Shown one piece after another: positions 1 to 9,259 of a stretch of DNA of 40,153 nt. Numbering within the stretch: the first letter of the stretch is position 1; each line of letters starts with the position of its first letter. The notes under the pieces are model-generated. The model saw only the letters and a program-made list of their open reading frames with translations. It was not told where the DNA came from and did no database searches. Source of the stretch: Mycobacterium asiaticum (lineage in GTDB: Bacteria; Actinomycetota; Actinomycetes; Mycobacteriales; Mycobacteriaceae); assembly GCF_001673315.1 (NCBI RefSeq), contig NZ_LZLQ01000123.1, positions 1 through 40,153 on the forward strand, written 5' to 3'. Made by a program: the position numbers and the translations under genes.

Positions 1-165
1 GTCCCACCGTGTCCCGGACCCCTCGGCGAACGCGCCGACTGGTGGTGGTACACCCCCTACGAACCCCAACCACCACCCACCAACAACTAGCCCCGGCGAC
101 CCGGGCCGACCACCGTGACGCCGAGAAGGAAACGCCTCACGCCTCGCCGGTAGCGGCACGCCACG
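1..165. other. Non-coding left edge
   Basis: No convincing gene is seen. The stretch lies downstream of the giant minus-strand regulator. It holds a 9-base inverted repeat, GGTGGTGGT at 41-49 and ACCACCACC at 69-77, with a 19-base loop. This could act as a weak terminator or simply be low-complexity sequence; there is no U-tract beside it. Confidence 0.4.
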
Positions 166-3100
166 TTAAGGCGAGAGAACCAGCACGTCGAACCGTGCGA
201 GTGCCGCGCCCAGGTCCGACTCGTCGAAGACTTCGCAGCGACTTATCTTGTTGCCGGCGAACGTAATTAGCACGACATCCCGCCACTCGGCGTCCATGCC
301 GTCACGCGTGGTCGCCTGCACGGTGTGGGTGACCACCGCTCCCAGACTGCCTAATCGATGCACTGCCTCGACGCGAGTAGTGGCACGCGGCGCGAGTTCC
401 CATACGGCACGCAACGATCGGCCCAAGTCACCCTCTGCGACCGCTACCACCGGGCGATGATCGAGATCAACCCAGTCCGCGGTCGTCGCCGGAAGCTCGT
501 GGCGATTGAGCGCGGCATAGCCGCTCATGACGAGCGACCAGGTGTCGGCATGTTCGGCCGCTTCACCACCGAGGTACCTGGCGTCGAGTTCGGCGAAGGC
601 GGCGTCGATGTCATCAATGTCGAACATGACCGCCGCTGCTACCGCTCCAGCGTCGTCGTACTCGACGACTTGAAGGACGTCGTATTGAACTGCTTCGGGG
701 TCCTGGCCCGAGATATGAAAATTCGTGAGCAGCAGGTGTTTGCCTCGGGCCGCAACGAGGTCCACCGAAATGGAAGTCGTCAAACCCAATTCGGTGCTCA
801 CCCGAAGATCTTCGATGGCTGCATCTCGCCCTTGCCGAACCCCGGCATTCACGACACGACGGCGATCGTCGTTGTAGTAGTCGGGGGCGAACAACTCGGT
901 CATTGCATCCCAGTCACGGGCCGCGAAGTTTGTTACGAAGCGTGCGATCAGTTGGCTCGCCGGGTCTCGCGGCTGCGGTTGCTGCGGGTGGAGTTGATCG
1001 AATCGTTCGAGCGCTGTGTCGAGGTCGGCCTCGTCGAACATCTCGAACCGGCTAATCAGATCGCCCTCGACGGTAATGATGTCGACTCCCCGCCACTCGG
1101 CGTCGAAGCCTTCTTCGGAAGTCCCGCAGCCAATCCAGCTGAAGACGGCTCCGAGGTCGCTGAGGCGATGGACCCTCTCGGCGTAGATCTTTCGGTTCGG
1201 CATCAGCTCCCACGAGGCACGGATGTATGCACCCACCTCACCGGGCGGAAACGCCGCGCCGCGCCGATGGTCGATGTTCACGAAGTCGGGCGTGGTCTCG
1301 GCGACCATGTGCCGATTAACACAGGCCAGGGCACCCGCGACGCATGCCCACGCCTGCGGGTGCGCCGCGGCGTCACCGGCAAGATACCGGGCATCGAGTT
1401 CGGCGAACGCGGCATCCATCTCGCCGACGTCGAACGCGATGTGGGCCACCATCCGCCCATCGCAATCGATTTCGACCAGGACCAGCGCCTCGGCGTCGTA
1501 ACGATCGGTTTGCAGGTCCCGGCCCGAGAATCGAGTTCGATTCAGCACCAACCGTTCTCCCCGAACCGCAAGGACGATCGACGCGATGTTGGTCCCGCCC
1601 AGACCGGCCATCGCCTGCAGATCGGCGATGACGGCGTCGCGCCCGTGCCGGATACCTGCGCTCACCACGCGACGACGGTCGTCGGTGACTGCGTTGTCGG
1701 CCAGGGTATCCGTAATTGCATCCCAGTCGCGGGCCGCGAAGGCGGCCCCGAAGCGCGCGCAGGACTCACTGGCGGTGTTGTGCAGCCGTCGCAGCGGCCG
1801 CTGCAATTCCTCAAACCGCGCAAGGGCGGCATCCAGATCGGCATCCTCGTACATCTCGCAGCGGTTGACCCCGTCGCCGTCGACCGTGGAGACAGCAACC
1901 CCTCGCCATTCAGCGTCGAACCCTTCCTGAGAACCTCCGTACGCCAGGTACGTAACGACCGCACCGATGCTGTTCAGTCGATGCACCACCTGAACGTGCG
2001 GTCGGAGCTCGTGTTCGAGGTCCCACCCGGCACGGATGTATGCGACCAGATCCCCAGACGCGACTGCCGCGGTTCTACGGTGGTCGACGTTCACCACATC
2101 GGGCGCATCGGGCGTCAAAGCCGGCAACTCACCGCGACCCATCGACCGGTAGGTGCCGGCGATAGTCCGCCAAGTGTCGGCAAAAGGCGCCGCCTCGCCG
2201 GCCAGAAAACGCGCATCGAGCTCGGTGATAGCCGCGTCGAAATCGTTGGGTTCGTAGAAAACACACGCAACGATCTGATCGTTGGTATCGATCTCCAGGA
2301 TTCCGAGCACCTCTGTCGAAAAGGACTCAGTACGTACATTGCGGCTCGAAAAGCGTAGTCGCGCAAGAACAAGACGCTCGCCCCGGGTCGCCAGAATGAC
2401 CAGCGACACATATTCCGACCACAAGTCAGCGATGGCACGCAAGTCCACCAGTTCGGCCTCTCGGCCCCTTCGGACTCCTGCGCCCACTACCGAACGGCGA
2501 TCATCGTTGGAGAAGTTCTCGGCCAGCAACTCCGCCACGGCTTCCCACTCACCGGCTGCGAAGGAGTCCAGGAACCGCTTACCCACCCGACTTGCGGTGT
2601 TTTCCAGCCGGCGCGTGTCCGGTTGAAGTTCCTCGAATCGCGCGATCGCGGAGTCCAAGTCCACCTCGTCAAATAGCTCGCACCGGTTGACTATCCCGCT
2701 CTCGACGAACGAGACGGCTATCTCCGGCCGCGCGCCAGCTGACCCACCGCGCGAAAATCCGAACCCCGAGTAGGTAAAGACGACGCCGAGATCACTCAGC
2801 CGATGCACCTTTTCGATGTACACGCGCGACTCGTCAGTCGACAACGCAATCACCCGGCGATGGTCAGTGGTTGCGCACCCCGGCGACACCTCAGGCAGTT
2901 CGTGTCGCTTGATCGAGGCGAACGTTTTGGCGACGGCACGCCAGGTGTCCGCGTGCGGCGCGGCTTCGCCGCGGGCGTACCGCGTGTCCAACTCGGCGAT
3001 GGCTTCGCCAAAGTCGTTGTGGTCAAATATCACCCGGGCTTGCACCAAGCCTTTGTCGTCGACCTCGATGATGTCGAACACGTCGGTGTGAAACGCCTCG

Positions 3101-6100
3101 GGTCGTTGGTCGCGTCCCCATGTCTGGGTGCGGCAAAGAACGAGACGGTCGCCGCGGGTCGCGACGACCTCTGCGGTCACCGTTTCGACCCCGATTCCAG
3201 CCGTCGACTGCAGCTCCTCGATCGCGGCTTTCCTACCCTGACGCCGGCCGGAGTTCACCACGTGCCGCCGATCGTCGAGGCGGATGTCTTCGGTCAGAAT
3301 TTCGGCGATGGCGGCCCAACTGCGAGCCGCGAAGTGCGCGCGCATGTGCTCGCCCGTTTTACTCGCTGCATTCTCCAGCCGCCGCGCGTGGCCCTGCTCA
3401 AGCCGAGCTTGCGCAGCATCGAGTTCAGCGAGAGCAACTTCGATGTCATCGACGTCGAACCAGATGGACCACCCAATGCGGCCCTCCTCGTCGAGGCACG
3501 TCACATGCAGCATCTCGTCCTGTGGCGCACCAGGGTCTGGGTCGGCAGTTCCTACTTTCAGCCGGATGAGGGCGAGGCGCTCGCCCCGTACGGCGAGGAC
3601 CCCAAAGCGGTAGTGCATGCTGCCCATTTCGCGCGGAAGGCGCTCCATCTCCTCGATCCAGCTACGAGATGACCGGTCATCGCGCGTGAAACCTACTATT
3701 TTCCGGCGACTTTCAATGTCGACGTCACTCGCGATCACCTGCTCGACGTCGCTCCATGCCTCACTGTTGAGAGCGAGAACAAGGCGACCGACGGCCCTGG
3801 TGCACGTGTTGTCCGGCTCCGCGTCCACGTTTTGAGATGGAGCCACCGCGATCGGCGGTGCCGGCTCACCAAACACGCGGCGTGCCTTCTCGGCAAGCGC
3901 CACAGCACCTTTGCGTTCATACAGGCCGACGGCGCGCTCCGCGGCGGTCCGCGCCGCGGTGGCGTCACCGGCGGCTCCGCAGACCGCCGCCAGCGTCAGA
4001 CACGCGTCACCGTGGTCAACCAGAGCATCGGTACGTTCAGCGAGGGTCACGGCCTCCTCGGCTACTCGCCGAGCCGTCCCGTAATCTCCTGTGCAAGAGA
4101 GCAATTGAGCCCGCAGCGTACGCCACGCGATCGAGGCCTTCAGCGCGTGGCCGGCCAGATGCTCACTCTCCGTGCATAGCACATCCGCCTCGGCATGCCG
4201 GTTCAGCGCCAGACATGCGCGACCGAGCAATGCCGCTGTCTCGGCCGTGTCCGCATCCAGGCCCATCCGACGAAATCCGTTGTAGGCCAGACGCAGCTGT
4301 GGCTCAGCCGCTTCAGGTTCGTCGCCGATGAGTTCGACGATGCCGGCGAACTGTTCGACCTCCAACAACGCATGCCGCAAACCCAGTTCGGTCACGGTGC
4401 GCCGAGCCGAGTCGATCATGCGACGAGCCGCGGCGGTACGGCCGCGAAAGGCCTCCAGAAGCGCCTGGCACCGAGTCGACGTCGCCTCGACCGCGGGCGA
4501 ATCGGTCGTGATCCGAAGCAGCCGCACCACGTCGAGGCATCGCCCACCCGCCCGCGGAACCGGATTCGGACCCCAGAGCGCGGCAACCGGCGCCCCCGCC
4601 AGAACCGCATTGACCCGACGATGATCACGCGCGTTTCGTGCCACCGTGAGGGCGTCATCCAGCGCGATCTCGCAATCGGCAATCCTGCCGAGACGGGCCA
4701 GGGACGCGGCCCGCACGGTGTGGGCCTTGGCTTCCCCGGCGGAATCGCCCAAACTGGCCAGTTGCTGCGCGGCAGCCCGAAGCGCGGTTTCCACCTCATC
4801 CAACCGCTCGGGATGTTTCAGCATCGACAGCTGGCCGTCGAAGCAGGTAGCCCACGCAGACAACCGGGGCGAATCGACCGTCACCGCCTGTAACTGGGCG
4901 ACCGCGCCGGCCGCCGAAGCCATGTCACCCGCGGCGAACAACGCCTCGCACCGTGCGATCAGTAGCGCCGCGGCCTGCTCGTCGCGGTCCGGCAACTCGT
5001 CGTCCAACTCTTCCAGTGCGTGCAGAGCGTGGTCGTACAGGTCGGCCGCCCCTTCGTAGGCGAGCTTGGCCATGGCCTGGTCCGCGGCGCGACGGCAGTA
5101 TTCCGCGGCCTTGGCGGCGTTACCCGCCCACGCGCACTCGAAGTAGTGGTGAGCGAGTTCGGCCAGCAACTCGTCGTCGGCCCCCGGCCGCGCTTCCAGC
5201 GTCGTGGCGATGCGCTGGTGCAGCCGCATCCGCCGCACCGACGCCAGCTCGGCGAGCAGCGACTGGCGGACCAGGGCGTGATTGAACCGGTAATGACCGC
5301 CGGGCTCTTCGATCACGATGCCGGCCTGGCGCGCTTCGTCGAACGCGTCGACGAGGTCGCTGCCCACCACCTGCTCAACCAGATCTATCGCAAACCGGCT
5401 GCCGACGACGGCGGCAGCGGCCAGGGCCTTGTTGGTCTCGATAGGGAGCCGCGAGAGTCTGCGGCTGACGGCTTCGCGTACCCCCTGCGGCAGCGTGGTC
5501 TGGTCCCACACCCCGCCACTTTCGTCGACATGACGCAGGGCCTCGATGAGGAAGAACGGATTGCCGCCGGTGACCGAGGCCAATGCGTGGGCGAGTTCCT
5601 CGTCGTCGTAGCCGACTTCGGCCACATAAGCGGTCACGTCGTCCTCGTCGAGGCCGCCGAGACTGAGCCGGCTGGCTGTGCCCGACCCGGCGTCGCGGTG
5701 CAGATCGGCGAGCATCGCCGCGAGCGGATGCGAACGATCGAGATCGGTGTTGCGGTAGGTGCCGACGATCTGCAACCGGGCCCGCTCACCGAAGCGCAAC
5801 AGATGCCGTAACAGCAGCAGCGTCGGCTTCGCCGCCCAATGCAGGTCATCAAGGATCAGCACGACAGGCGCTGCCTGGGAGGCGACTTCCAGGATTGCGA
5901 CGACGGCATCAAAAAGTGCGTAGCGCTCGGTGTCGGGGTCGGAGCGGGGCCGGCTGGCCAGGTCGGGCACGACATCGGTCAGACCCGGGACCAGCGCCAG
6001 CAATGCTTCGACGCCGCGCACCTCCCGCAGGCACGTCGCGCCCAGGCACGGCGCTATCGAGCGCAGGGCTTCCGCGAACGGCTGATAGGGCGCGCCGAGG

Positions 6101-7665
6101 TCCTCGTCGCAACGGCCGTACAGCACGACCGCCCCTTGGTCGTAGGCCCGCTGCGACCATTCACCGGCCAGGCGCGTCTTGCCGACTCCGGGTTCACCGG
6201 CGATCAGCACCGCGCGCGCACCACCCGCCGACGCCGTGTGCCAAGCGGCCAGGAGGCGTTCGAGTTCAGCGCCCCGCCCTACGAACGGCCCGGGGCCCAC
6301 GAGCACCGCGGGCAGGTCAGGTCGTTGGAACGGCGCATCACTGGGCTGCGGATCCGGCTCCGCGGAGGCGGCCCCAAGTCGCAACTCGAACACGTGCTCA
6401 GGTCGCGCGAGATTGCGCAACTGCCGCATACCCAGATCCGCAAGGTCGACATCGTCCGGCAGTGTGTCGATGACCAGCTCCGCCGTTGCTCCCGAACACA
6501 GAATCTGGCCACCGTCGGCCAGCGACCGCAGCCGGGCGGCGCGGTTCACCGCGCGTCCGAAATAGTCACCGTCGCGCAGCTCTGCCTCACCGGTATGCAG
6601 GGCAATGCGAATGCGCATGGGGTCTGGCAACGGCCAGGGCTCATGACCGATTGCTTCCTGCAACTCGACCGCGGCGGCAGCCGCGGCGGATGGCCGGTCG
6701 AACACCGAGAACGTCGCGTCGCCCTCGCCGCGCGTCTTGATAAGTCGTCCCCCGCGCGAGGTCACCACCTGCAGGACCAGCTCATCGTGGCGCGCGAGTG
6801 CCACCGCCATGGCGGCGGCGTTGGCCTCCCAGGCGGCGGTTGACCCCTCGATGTCGGTGAGCAGGAACGTAACCGCACGGGTCACCGATGAAAGTTGTTG
6901 CTCGGCAATGTGATCCAGCGAGACATCCTGAGCGACGATCGCGGCCTCCAGCCGGCGCAACTCCGGACCCGGATCCATTCCGAGTTCGTCGGCCAACAGC
7001 GACCGTGCCCGTTGGTAAGCGGCCAAGGCCTCGCCCTGCCGCCCAGACCGGTAGAGGGCGAGCATCAACTGCGCCCATCGCCGTTCGCGCAACGGCGCCT
7101 CGGCCACGGCTGACTCGAGATCGCCGATCACCTCCGCCGCGCGACCCGTCGCGAGCAATGCATCTGCCCTGTCCTCCACCACCGCGGCATGGCCCTCGAT
7201 CCAGCGGGTCTTTTCCGATAGCCCACGCCGCCCATCGGGTAGCTCAGGAATTCCGCGCCACAACGTCAGCGCTTCCTCGAAGTGGGCCCCCGCCCCGCTG
7301 GTGTTGCCCGCCGCGGCGGCATCACGGGCCAGCTTGGCGGCCAACCTGAACCGCGATGCGTCGACGTCGGACCCTTTCAGCGTCCAACCCGCACCCGCCG
7401 TCACCACAACTCCGTCGCCAAGTGCCCGGCGCAGCGTGGAGATGTGAGTCTGCAGAGCTTTTGCTGCGGTGCGCGGCGGATCCTCGCCCCACAACAATTC
7501 GATCAGAGTGTCGGCCGACACCACCGAGCCGTTGTGCAGCCCGAGCAGCGTGAGGATGGCGCGCGGCTTCGCGCCCGGGATTGTGACGGGCGTGCCGTCC
7601 TGCCGGACCTGGAGAGGCCCCAAAACCCCCAGTTCCACCGATGGAAGCGTACTCACATTGACCAT
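166..7665 (-). CDS. Giant SARP/BTAD - adenylyl cyclase - AAA ATPase - NTF2-repeat regulator
   Basis: Predicted cytoplasmic signalling regulator of 2,499 residues. Visible in order: an OmpR-type winged helix (about 10-100), a BTAD helical domain (about 105-250), a class III nucleotide cyclase domain (about 262-430) with metal-binding D271 and D316 and catalytic N374/R378 in VNRAARL, then an AAA_16/STAND-type ATPase with FVGR at 461, Walker A GEPGVGKT at 490-497 and Walker B ending D606-D607, then helical TPR-like sequence to about 1,280. The last 1,200 residues are tandem NTF2/SnoaL-like domains: one lead domain near 1,287, then four two-domain units starting near 1,427, 1,685, 1,958 and 2,231, marked by DDRR..V and DHRR motifs. 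SARP-cyclase-ATPase proteins of about 1,100 residues are known in mycobacteria; the tail is the unusual part. The ATG start lacks a strong ribosome site. It lies 45 bases after the phosphatase gene on the same strand. Ligand and target genes are unknown. Confidence 0.85.
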   Translation of the reverse strand: MVNVSTLPSVELGVLGPLQVRQDGTPVTIPGAKPRAILTLLGLHNGSVVSADTLIELLWGEDPPRTAAKALQTHISTLRRALGDGVVVTAGAGWTLKGSDVDASRFRLAAKLARDAAAAGNTSGAGAHFEEALTLWRGIPELPDGRRGLSEKTRWIEGHAAVVEDRADALLATGRAAEVIGDLESAVAEAPLRERRWAQLMLALYRSGRQGEALAAYQRARSLLADELGMDPGPELRRLEAAIVAQDVSLDHIAEQQLSSVTRAVTFLLTDIEGSTAAWEANAAAMAVALARHDELVLQVVTSRGGRLIKTRGEGDATFSVFDRPSAAAAAAVELQEAIGHEPWPLPDPMRIRIALHTGEAELRDGDYFGRAVNRAARLRSLADGGQILCSGATAELVIDTLPDDVDLADLGMRQLRNLARPEHVFELRLGAASAEPDPQPSDAPFQRPDLPAVLVGPGPFVGRGAELERLLAAWHTASAGGARAVLIAGEPGVGKTRLAGEWSQRAYDQGAVVLYGRCDEDLGAPYQPFAEALRSIAPCLGATCLREVRGVEALLALVPGLTDVVPDLASRPRSDPDTERYALFDAVVAILEVASQAAPVVLILDDLHWAAKPTLLLLRHLLRFGERARLQIVGTYRNTDLDRSHPLAAMLADLHRDAGSGTASRLSLGGLDEDDVTAYVAEVGYDDEELAHALASVTGGNPFFLIEALRHVDESGGVWDQTTLPQGVREAVSRRLSRLPIETNKALAAAAVVGSRFAIDLVEQVVGSDLVDAFDEARQAGIVIEEPGGHYRFNHALVRQSLLAELASVRRMRLHQRIATTLEARPGADDELLAELAHHYFECAWAGNAAKAAEYCRRAADQAMAKLAYEGAADLYDHALHALEELDDELPDRDEQAAALLIARCEALFAAGDMASAAGAVAQLQAVTVDSPRLSAWATCFDGQLSMLKHPERLDEVETALRAAAQQLASLGDSAGEAKAHTVRAASLARLGRIADCEIALDDALTVARNARDHRRVNAVLAGAPVAALWGPNPVPRAGGRCLDVVRLLRITTDSPAVEATSTRCQALLEAFRGRTAAARRMIDSARRTVTELGLRHALLEVEQFAGIVELIGDEPEAAEPQLRLAYNGFRRMGLDADTAETAALLGRACLALNRHAEADVLCTESEHLAGHALKASIAWRTLRAQLLSCTGDYGTARRVAEEAVTLAERTDALVDHGDACLTLAAVCGAAGDATAARTAAERAVGLYERKGAVALAEKARRVFGEPAPPIAVAPSQNVDAEPDNTCTRAVGRLVLALNSEAWSDVEQVIASDVDIESRRKIVGFTRDDRSSRSWIEEMERLPREMGSMHYRFGVLAVRGERLALIRLKVGTADPDPGAPQDEMLHVTCLDEEGRIGWSIWFDVDDIEVALAELDAAQARLEQGHARRLENAASKTGEHMRAHFAARSWAAIAEILTEDIRLDDRRHVVNSGRRQGRKAAIEELQSTAGIGVETVTAEVVATRGDRLVLCRTQTWGRDQRPEAFHTDVFDIIEVDDKGLVQARVIFDHNDFGEAIAELDTRYARGEAAPHADTWRAVAKTFASIKRHELPEVSPGCATTDHRRVIALSTDESRVYIEKVHRLSDLGVVFTYSGFGFSRGGSAGARPEIAVSFVESGIVNRCELFDEVDLDSAIARFEELQPDTRRLENTASRVGKRFLDSFAAGEWEAVAELLAENFSNDDRRSVVGAGVRRGREAELVDLRAIADLWSEYVSLVILATRGERLVLARLRFSSRNVRTESFSTEVLGILEIDTNDQIVACVFYEPNDFDAAITELDARFLAGEAAPFADTWRTIAGTYRSMGRGELPALTPDAPDVVNVDHRRTAAVASGDLVAYIRAGWDLEHELRPHVQVVHRLNSIGAVVTYLAYGGSQEGFDAEWRGVAVSTVDGDGVNRCEMYEDADLDAALARFEELQRPLRRLHNTASESCARFGAAFAARDWDAITDTLADNAVTDDRRRVVSAGIRHGRDAVIADLQAMAGLGGTNIASIVLAVRGERLVLNRTRFSGRDLQTDRYDAEALVLVEIDCDGRMVAHIAFDVGEMDAAFAELDARYLAGDAAAHPQAWACVAGALACVNRHMVAETTPDFVNIDHRRGAAFPPGEVGAYIRASWELMPNRKIYAERVHRLSDLGAVFSWIGCGTSEEGFDAEWRGVDIITVEGDLISRFEMFDEADLDTALERFDQLHPQQPQPRDPASQLIARFVTNFAARDWDAMTELFAPDYYNDDRRRVVNAGVRQGRDAAIEDLRVSTELGLTTSISVDLVAARGKHLLLTNFHISGQDPEAVQYDVLQVVEYDDAGAVAAAVMFDIDDIDAAFAELDARYLGGEAAEHADTWSLVMSGYAALNRHELPATTADWVDLDHRPVVAVAEGDLGRSLRAVWELAPRATTRVEAVHRLGSLGAVVTHTVQATTRDGMDAEWRDVVLITFAGNKISRCEVFDESDLGAALARFDVLVLSP

Positions 7666-7710
7666 CGTGGGTAAGGCGATTCAATACCTGGTCAAGATCC
7701 GGTAAAGCCG

Positions 7711-8277
7711 CTAGAGCCGCAGGGTCCAGCCGGGTCCGCGGAAATGCAGCACAGTGCGGCTCACGGGTGCGACGTCGATACGCCAGAAGGATTCCGGCGG
7801 GGCGTCCAAGGCCAGCAGGATCGCGGCCCTGACGACCGCCGGGTGGGTGACGGCGACCGTCTGCGTCGGATCGTCGGCCGATTCGACGGCCGCCAGCCAT
7901 CCGGCCACCCGCGTCCGCAGTTCGAGCACCGACTCCCCGCGATGCGGTGCCGCTGCCGGATTGGTGAGCCACGGCTTTAGCTGTTCGTTGCCCAGATCGT
8001 CCAGCGTCTGTCCGCGCCAGGAACCGCAGTCCAGGTCGGCCAGTCGCGGCTCGGGCGCCGGTCTCAGGCCGAGGAACTGTGCCGTCTGTTGAGCGCGATG
8101 CTCGGGCGCCGCCAGCTGGCGGACCTCGCCGCGCAGTTTCAGGGCTCGGGTCAGCCGGACCGCTTCGACCTGCCGCCGCCCCAACTCGTTGAGCGGTTCA
8201 TCAGCCGGAAACCGCCCCGCCGACATCGCGTCGGTCATCGCGTGCGAGACCAGCGTCAAGCGGAGAGCACCGGTCAC
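7711..8277 (-). CDS. Histidine phosphatase superfamily protein, possibly cobalamin-linked
   Basis: A 188-residue protein of the phosphoglycerate mutase/histidine phosphatase fold. The phosphorylated His is probably H12, but the usual RHG motif reads SHAM, so the first catalytic Arg is replaced by S11. Other landmarks remain: R61 in PEHRAQ, E115 in GES, and the second His H145 in VTHP. The GTG start overlaps the cbtA stop by four bases (GTGA), which implies translational coupling. Because it is the third gene behind a cobalamin riboswitch, a role like CobC alpha-ribazole phosphatase is possible, but this is inference from context; the altered motif could equally mean a divergent or non-catalytic protein. 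No signal peptide is seen. Confidence 0.8.
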   Translation of the reverse strand: MTGALRLTLVSHAMTDAMSAGRFPADEPLNELGRRQVEAVRLTRALKLRGEVRQLAAPEHRAQQTAQFLGLRPAPEPRLADLDCGSWRGQTLDDLGNEQLKPWLTNPAAAPHRGESVLELRTRVAGWLAAVESADDPTQTVAVTHPAVVRAAILLALDAPPESFWRIDVAPVSRTVLHFRGPGWTLRL

Positions 8278-9017
8278 GCCGCGAGGCTCGTCGCCCGCTC
8301 CGGCCGCTCACCCAACAGTCGCGCCGCCAACTCCGCGAACACCAGCCCAATGGTCGTCCACAGCACCAGCTGAGTGCCGAGCGAAACCAGGCGGAACTCG
8401 TAGAGCACATCGGCAGGGAAGCTCGCGGGTGTCTCATCCACCGTCGGCAGAAGTAGCGCAACCAGCGCGACCGAGATGACGTAGGCGCCGGCCGCCGCGA
8501 GTCCGGAGTTCCATGCGCCGAGCCGCGCCGACAGCCGTCGGGCCAGCCAGACGGCCGCGATGGCCAGCATCCCGGAAGCCACCACCATCACCAGGTACCA
8601 CAGGGTGCGGGATCCGATGGTGTCCGACTGACCCACCGCCGGTGGGTTGGCCGGGTACTTCAGGAACGGGGCCAGATAGAGCACGGTGAATGCCCCCGCC
8701 GCGAGGCGCAACGAAAACGACCGTGCCGCAACCGTTCCTGCCCGGCCGTAGCCGACGCAGAACAACACCGCGAACAGAACTCCCACCGCCATACCGAAAA
8801 GCAATACACCGAAACCCAATCCGGCGTTGCCCTGCACTGAGCGGCTGAACAACTCCGCGCCGTGCTCGTGCACCCCCGGAGCCGCTCCGGCGCGGTGTTC
8901 CTCAAAGTGGACAGCCCGACCGATGACGGGCTCCGCGACCAGGCGCCCAAAAACGAACGCAACCACCGCAGCTACCGCTCCGGCCAGCAGACCACGCGCA
9001 ATCAGGCGTTTCTCCAC
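8274..9017 (-). CDS. cbtA: CbtA family predicted cobalt transporter subunit
   Basis: A 247-residue membrane protein with about five hydrophobic segments (near residues 7-27, 70-92, 105-120, 140-160 and 170-190, with a further C-terminal one). It has the family-typical loop LKYPANPPAVG before the third segment, and His/Glu-rich sequence after the first segment that could bind metal. CbtA with CbtB was proposed as a B12-regulated cobalt uptake system by comparative genomics. It starts at GTG, 17 bases after the cbtB stop, and its stop overlaps the next gene. Regulation is probably through the riboswitch upstream of cbtB. The transport substrate is inferred from the family, not shown by the sequence. 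Confidence 0.88.
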   Translation of the reverse strand: MEKRLIARGLLAGAVAAVVAFVFGRLVAEPVIGRAVHFEEHRAGAAPGVHEHGAELFSRSVQGNAGLGFGVLLFGMAVGVLFAVLFCVGYGRAGTVAARSFSLRLAAGAFTVLYLAPFLKYPANPPAVGQSDTIGSRTLWYLVMVVASGMLAIAAVWLARRLSARLGAWNSGLAAAGAYVISVALVALLLPTVDETPASFPADVLYEFRLVSLGTQLVLWTTIGLVFAELAARLLGERPERATSLAA

Positions 9018-9034
9018 AGCGTCAACCCGACCGG

Positions 9035-9244
9035 CTAGTGGCAGGGGAATCCGAGCAAATGCCTTGCGTCATGGAAGAATTCGTGCACATGCGTGTCGCT
9101 GCCGAAAACCGACACCGCGCCTTGATCGATGCCGACGAAGTAGATCGCCAGCAGCGCCAGGAAGGCGGCGCCCGCCAGCCAGAGCGCCGCGCTGGCCGCC
9201 GACAGGTCAACCGCGCCAGTCCGGGCGGCCGGTGAATTCGTCAC
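9035..9244 (-). CDS. cbtB: CbtB small cobalt transporter subunit
   Basis: A 69-residue protein with one transmembrane helix (SAALWLAGAAFLALLAIYFV) and a C-terminal His cluster (HVHEFF, HDARH and a final CH), the signature of CbtB proteins. The start is set at GTG 9244: AGGAGG at 9254-9259 lies 9 bases upstream, which suits this codon better than the in-frame TTG at 9250. It is the first gene of cbtB-cbtA-phosphatase and sits directly behind a cobalamin riboswitch. The His-rich tail is presumed to capture Co(II) for CbtA; this follows from the family proposal. Confidence 0.87.
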   Translation of the reverse strand: MTNSPAARTGAVDLSAASAALWLAGAAFLALLAIYFVGIDQGAVSVFGSDTHVHEFFHDARHLLGFPCH

Positions 9245-9259
9245 GATCAAACTCCTCCT

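Noticed and set aside
1..90. Possible tRNA or attachment site at the left edge because of the GGTGGTGG/CCACCACC arms
   Set aside because: No cloverleaf, T-loop or anticodon arrangement can be drawn; only one simple inverted repeat is present.
358..2358. 666-codon plus-strand open frame opposite the giant regulator
   Set aside because: It mirrors the repeat domains of the minus-strand gene, has no recognisable domain, and such long antisense frames are common in GC-rich mycobacterial DNA.
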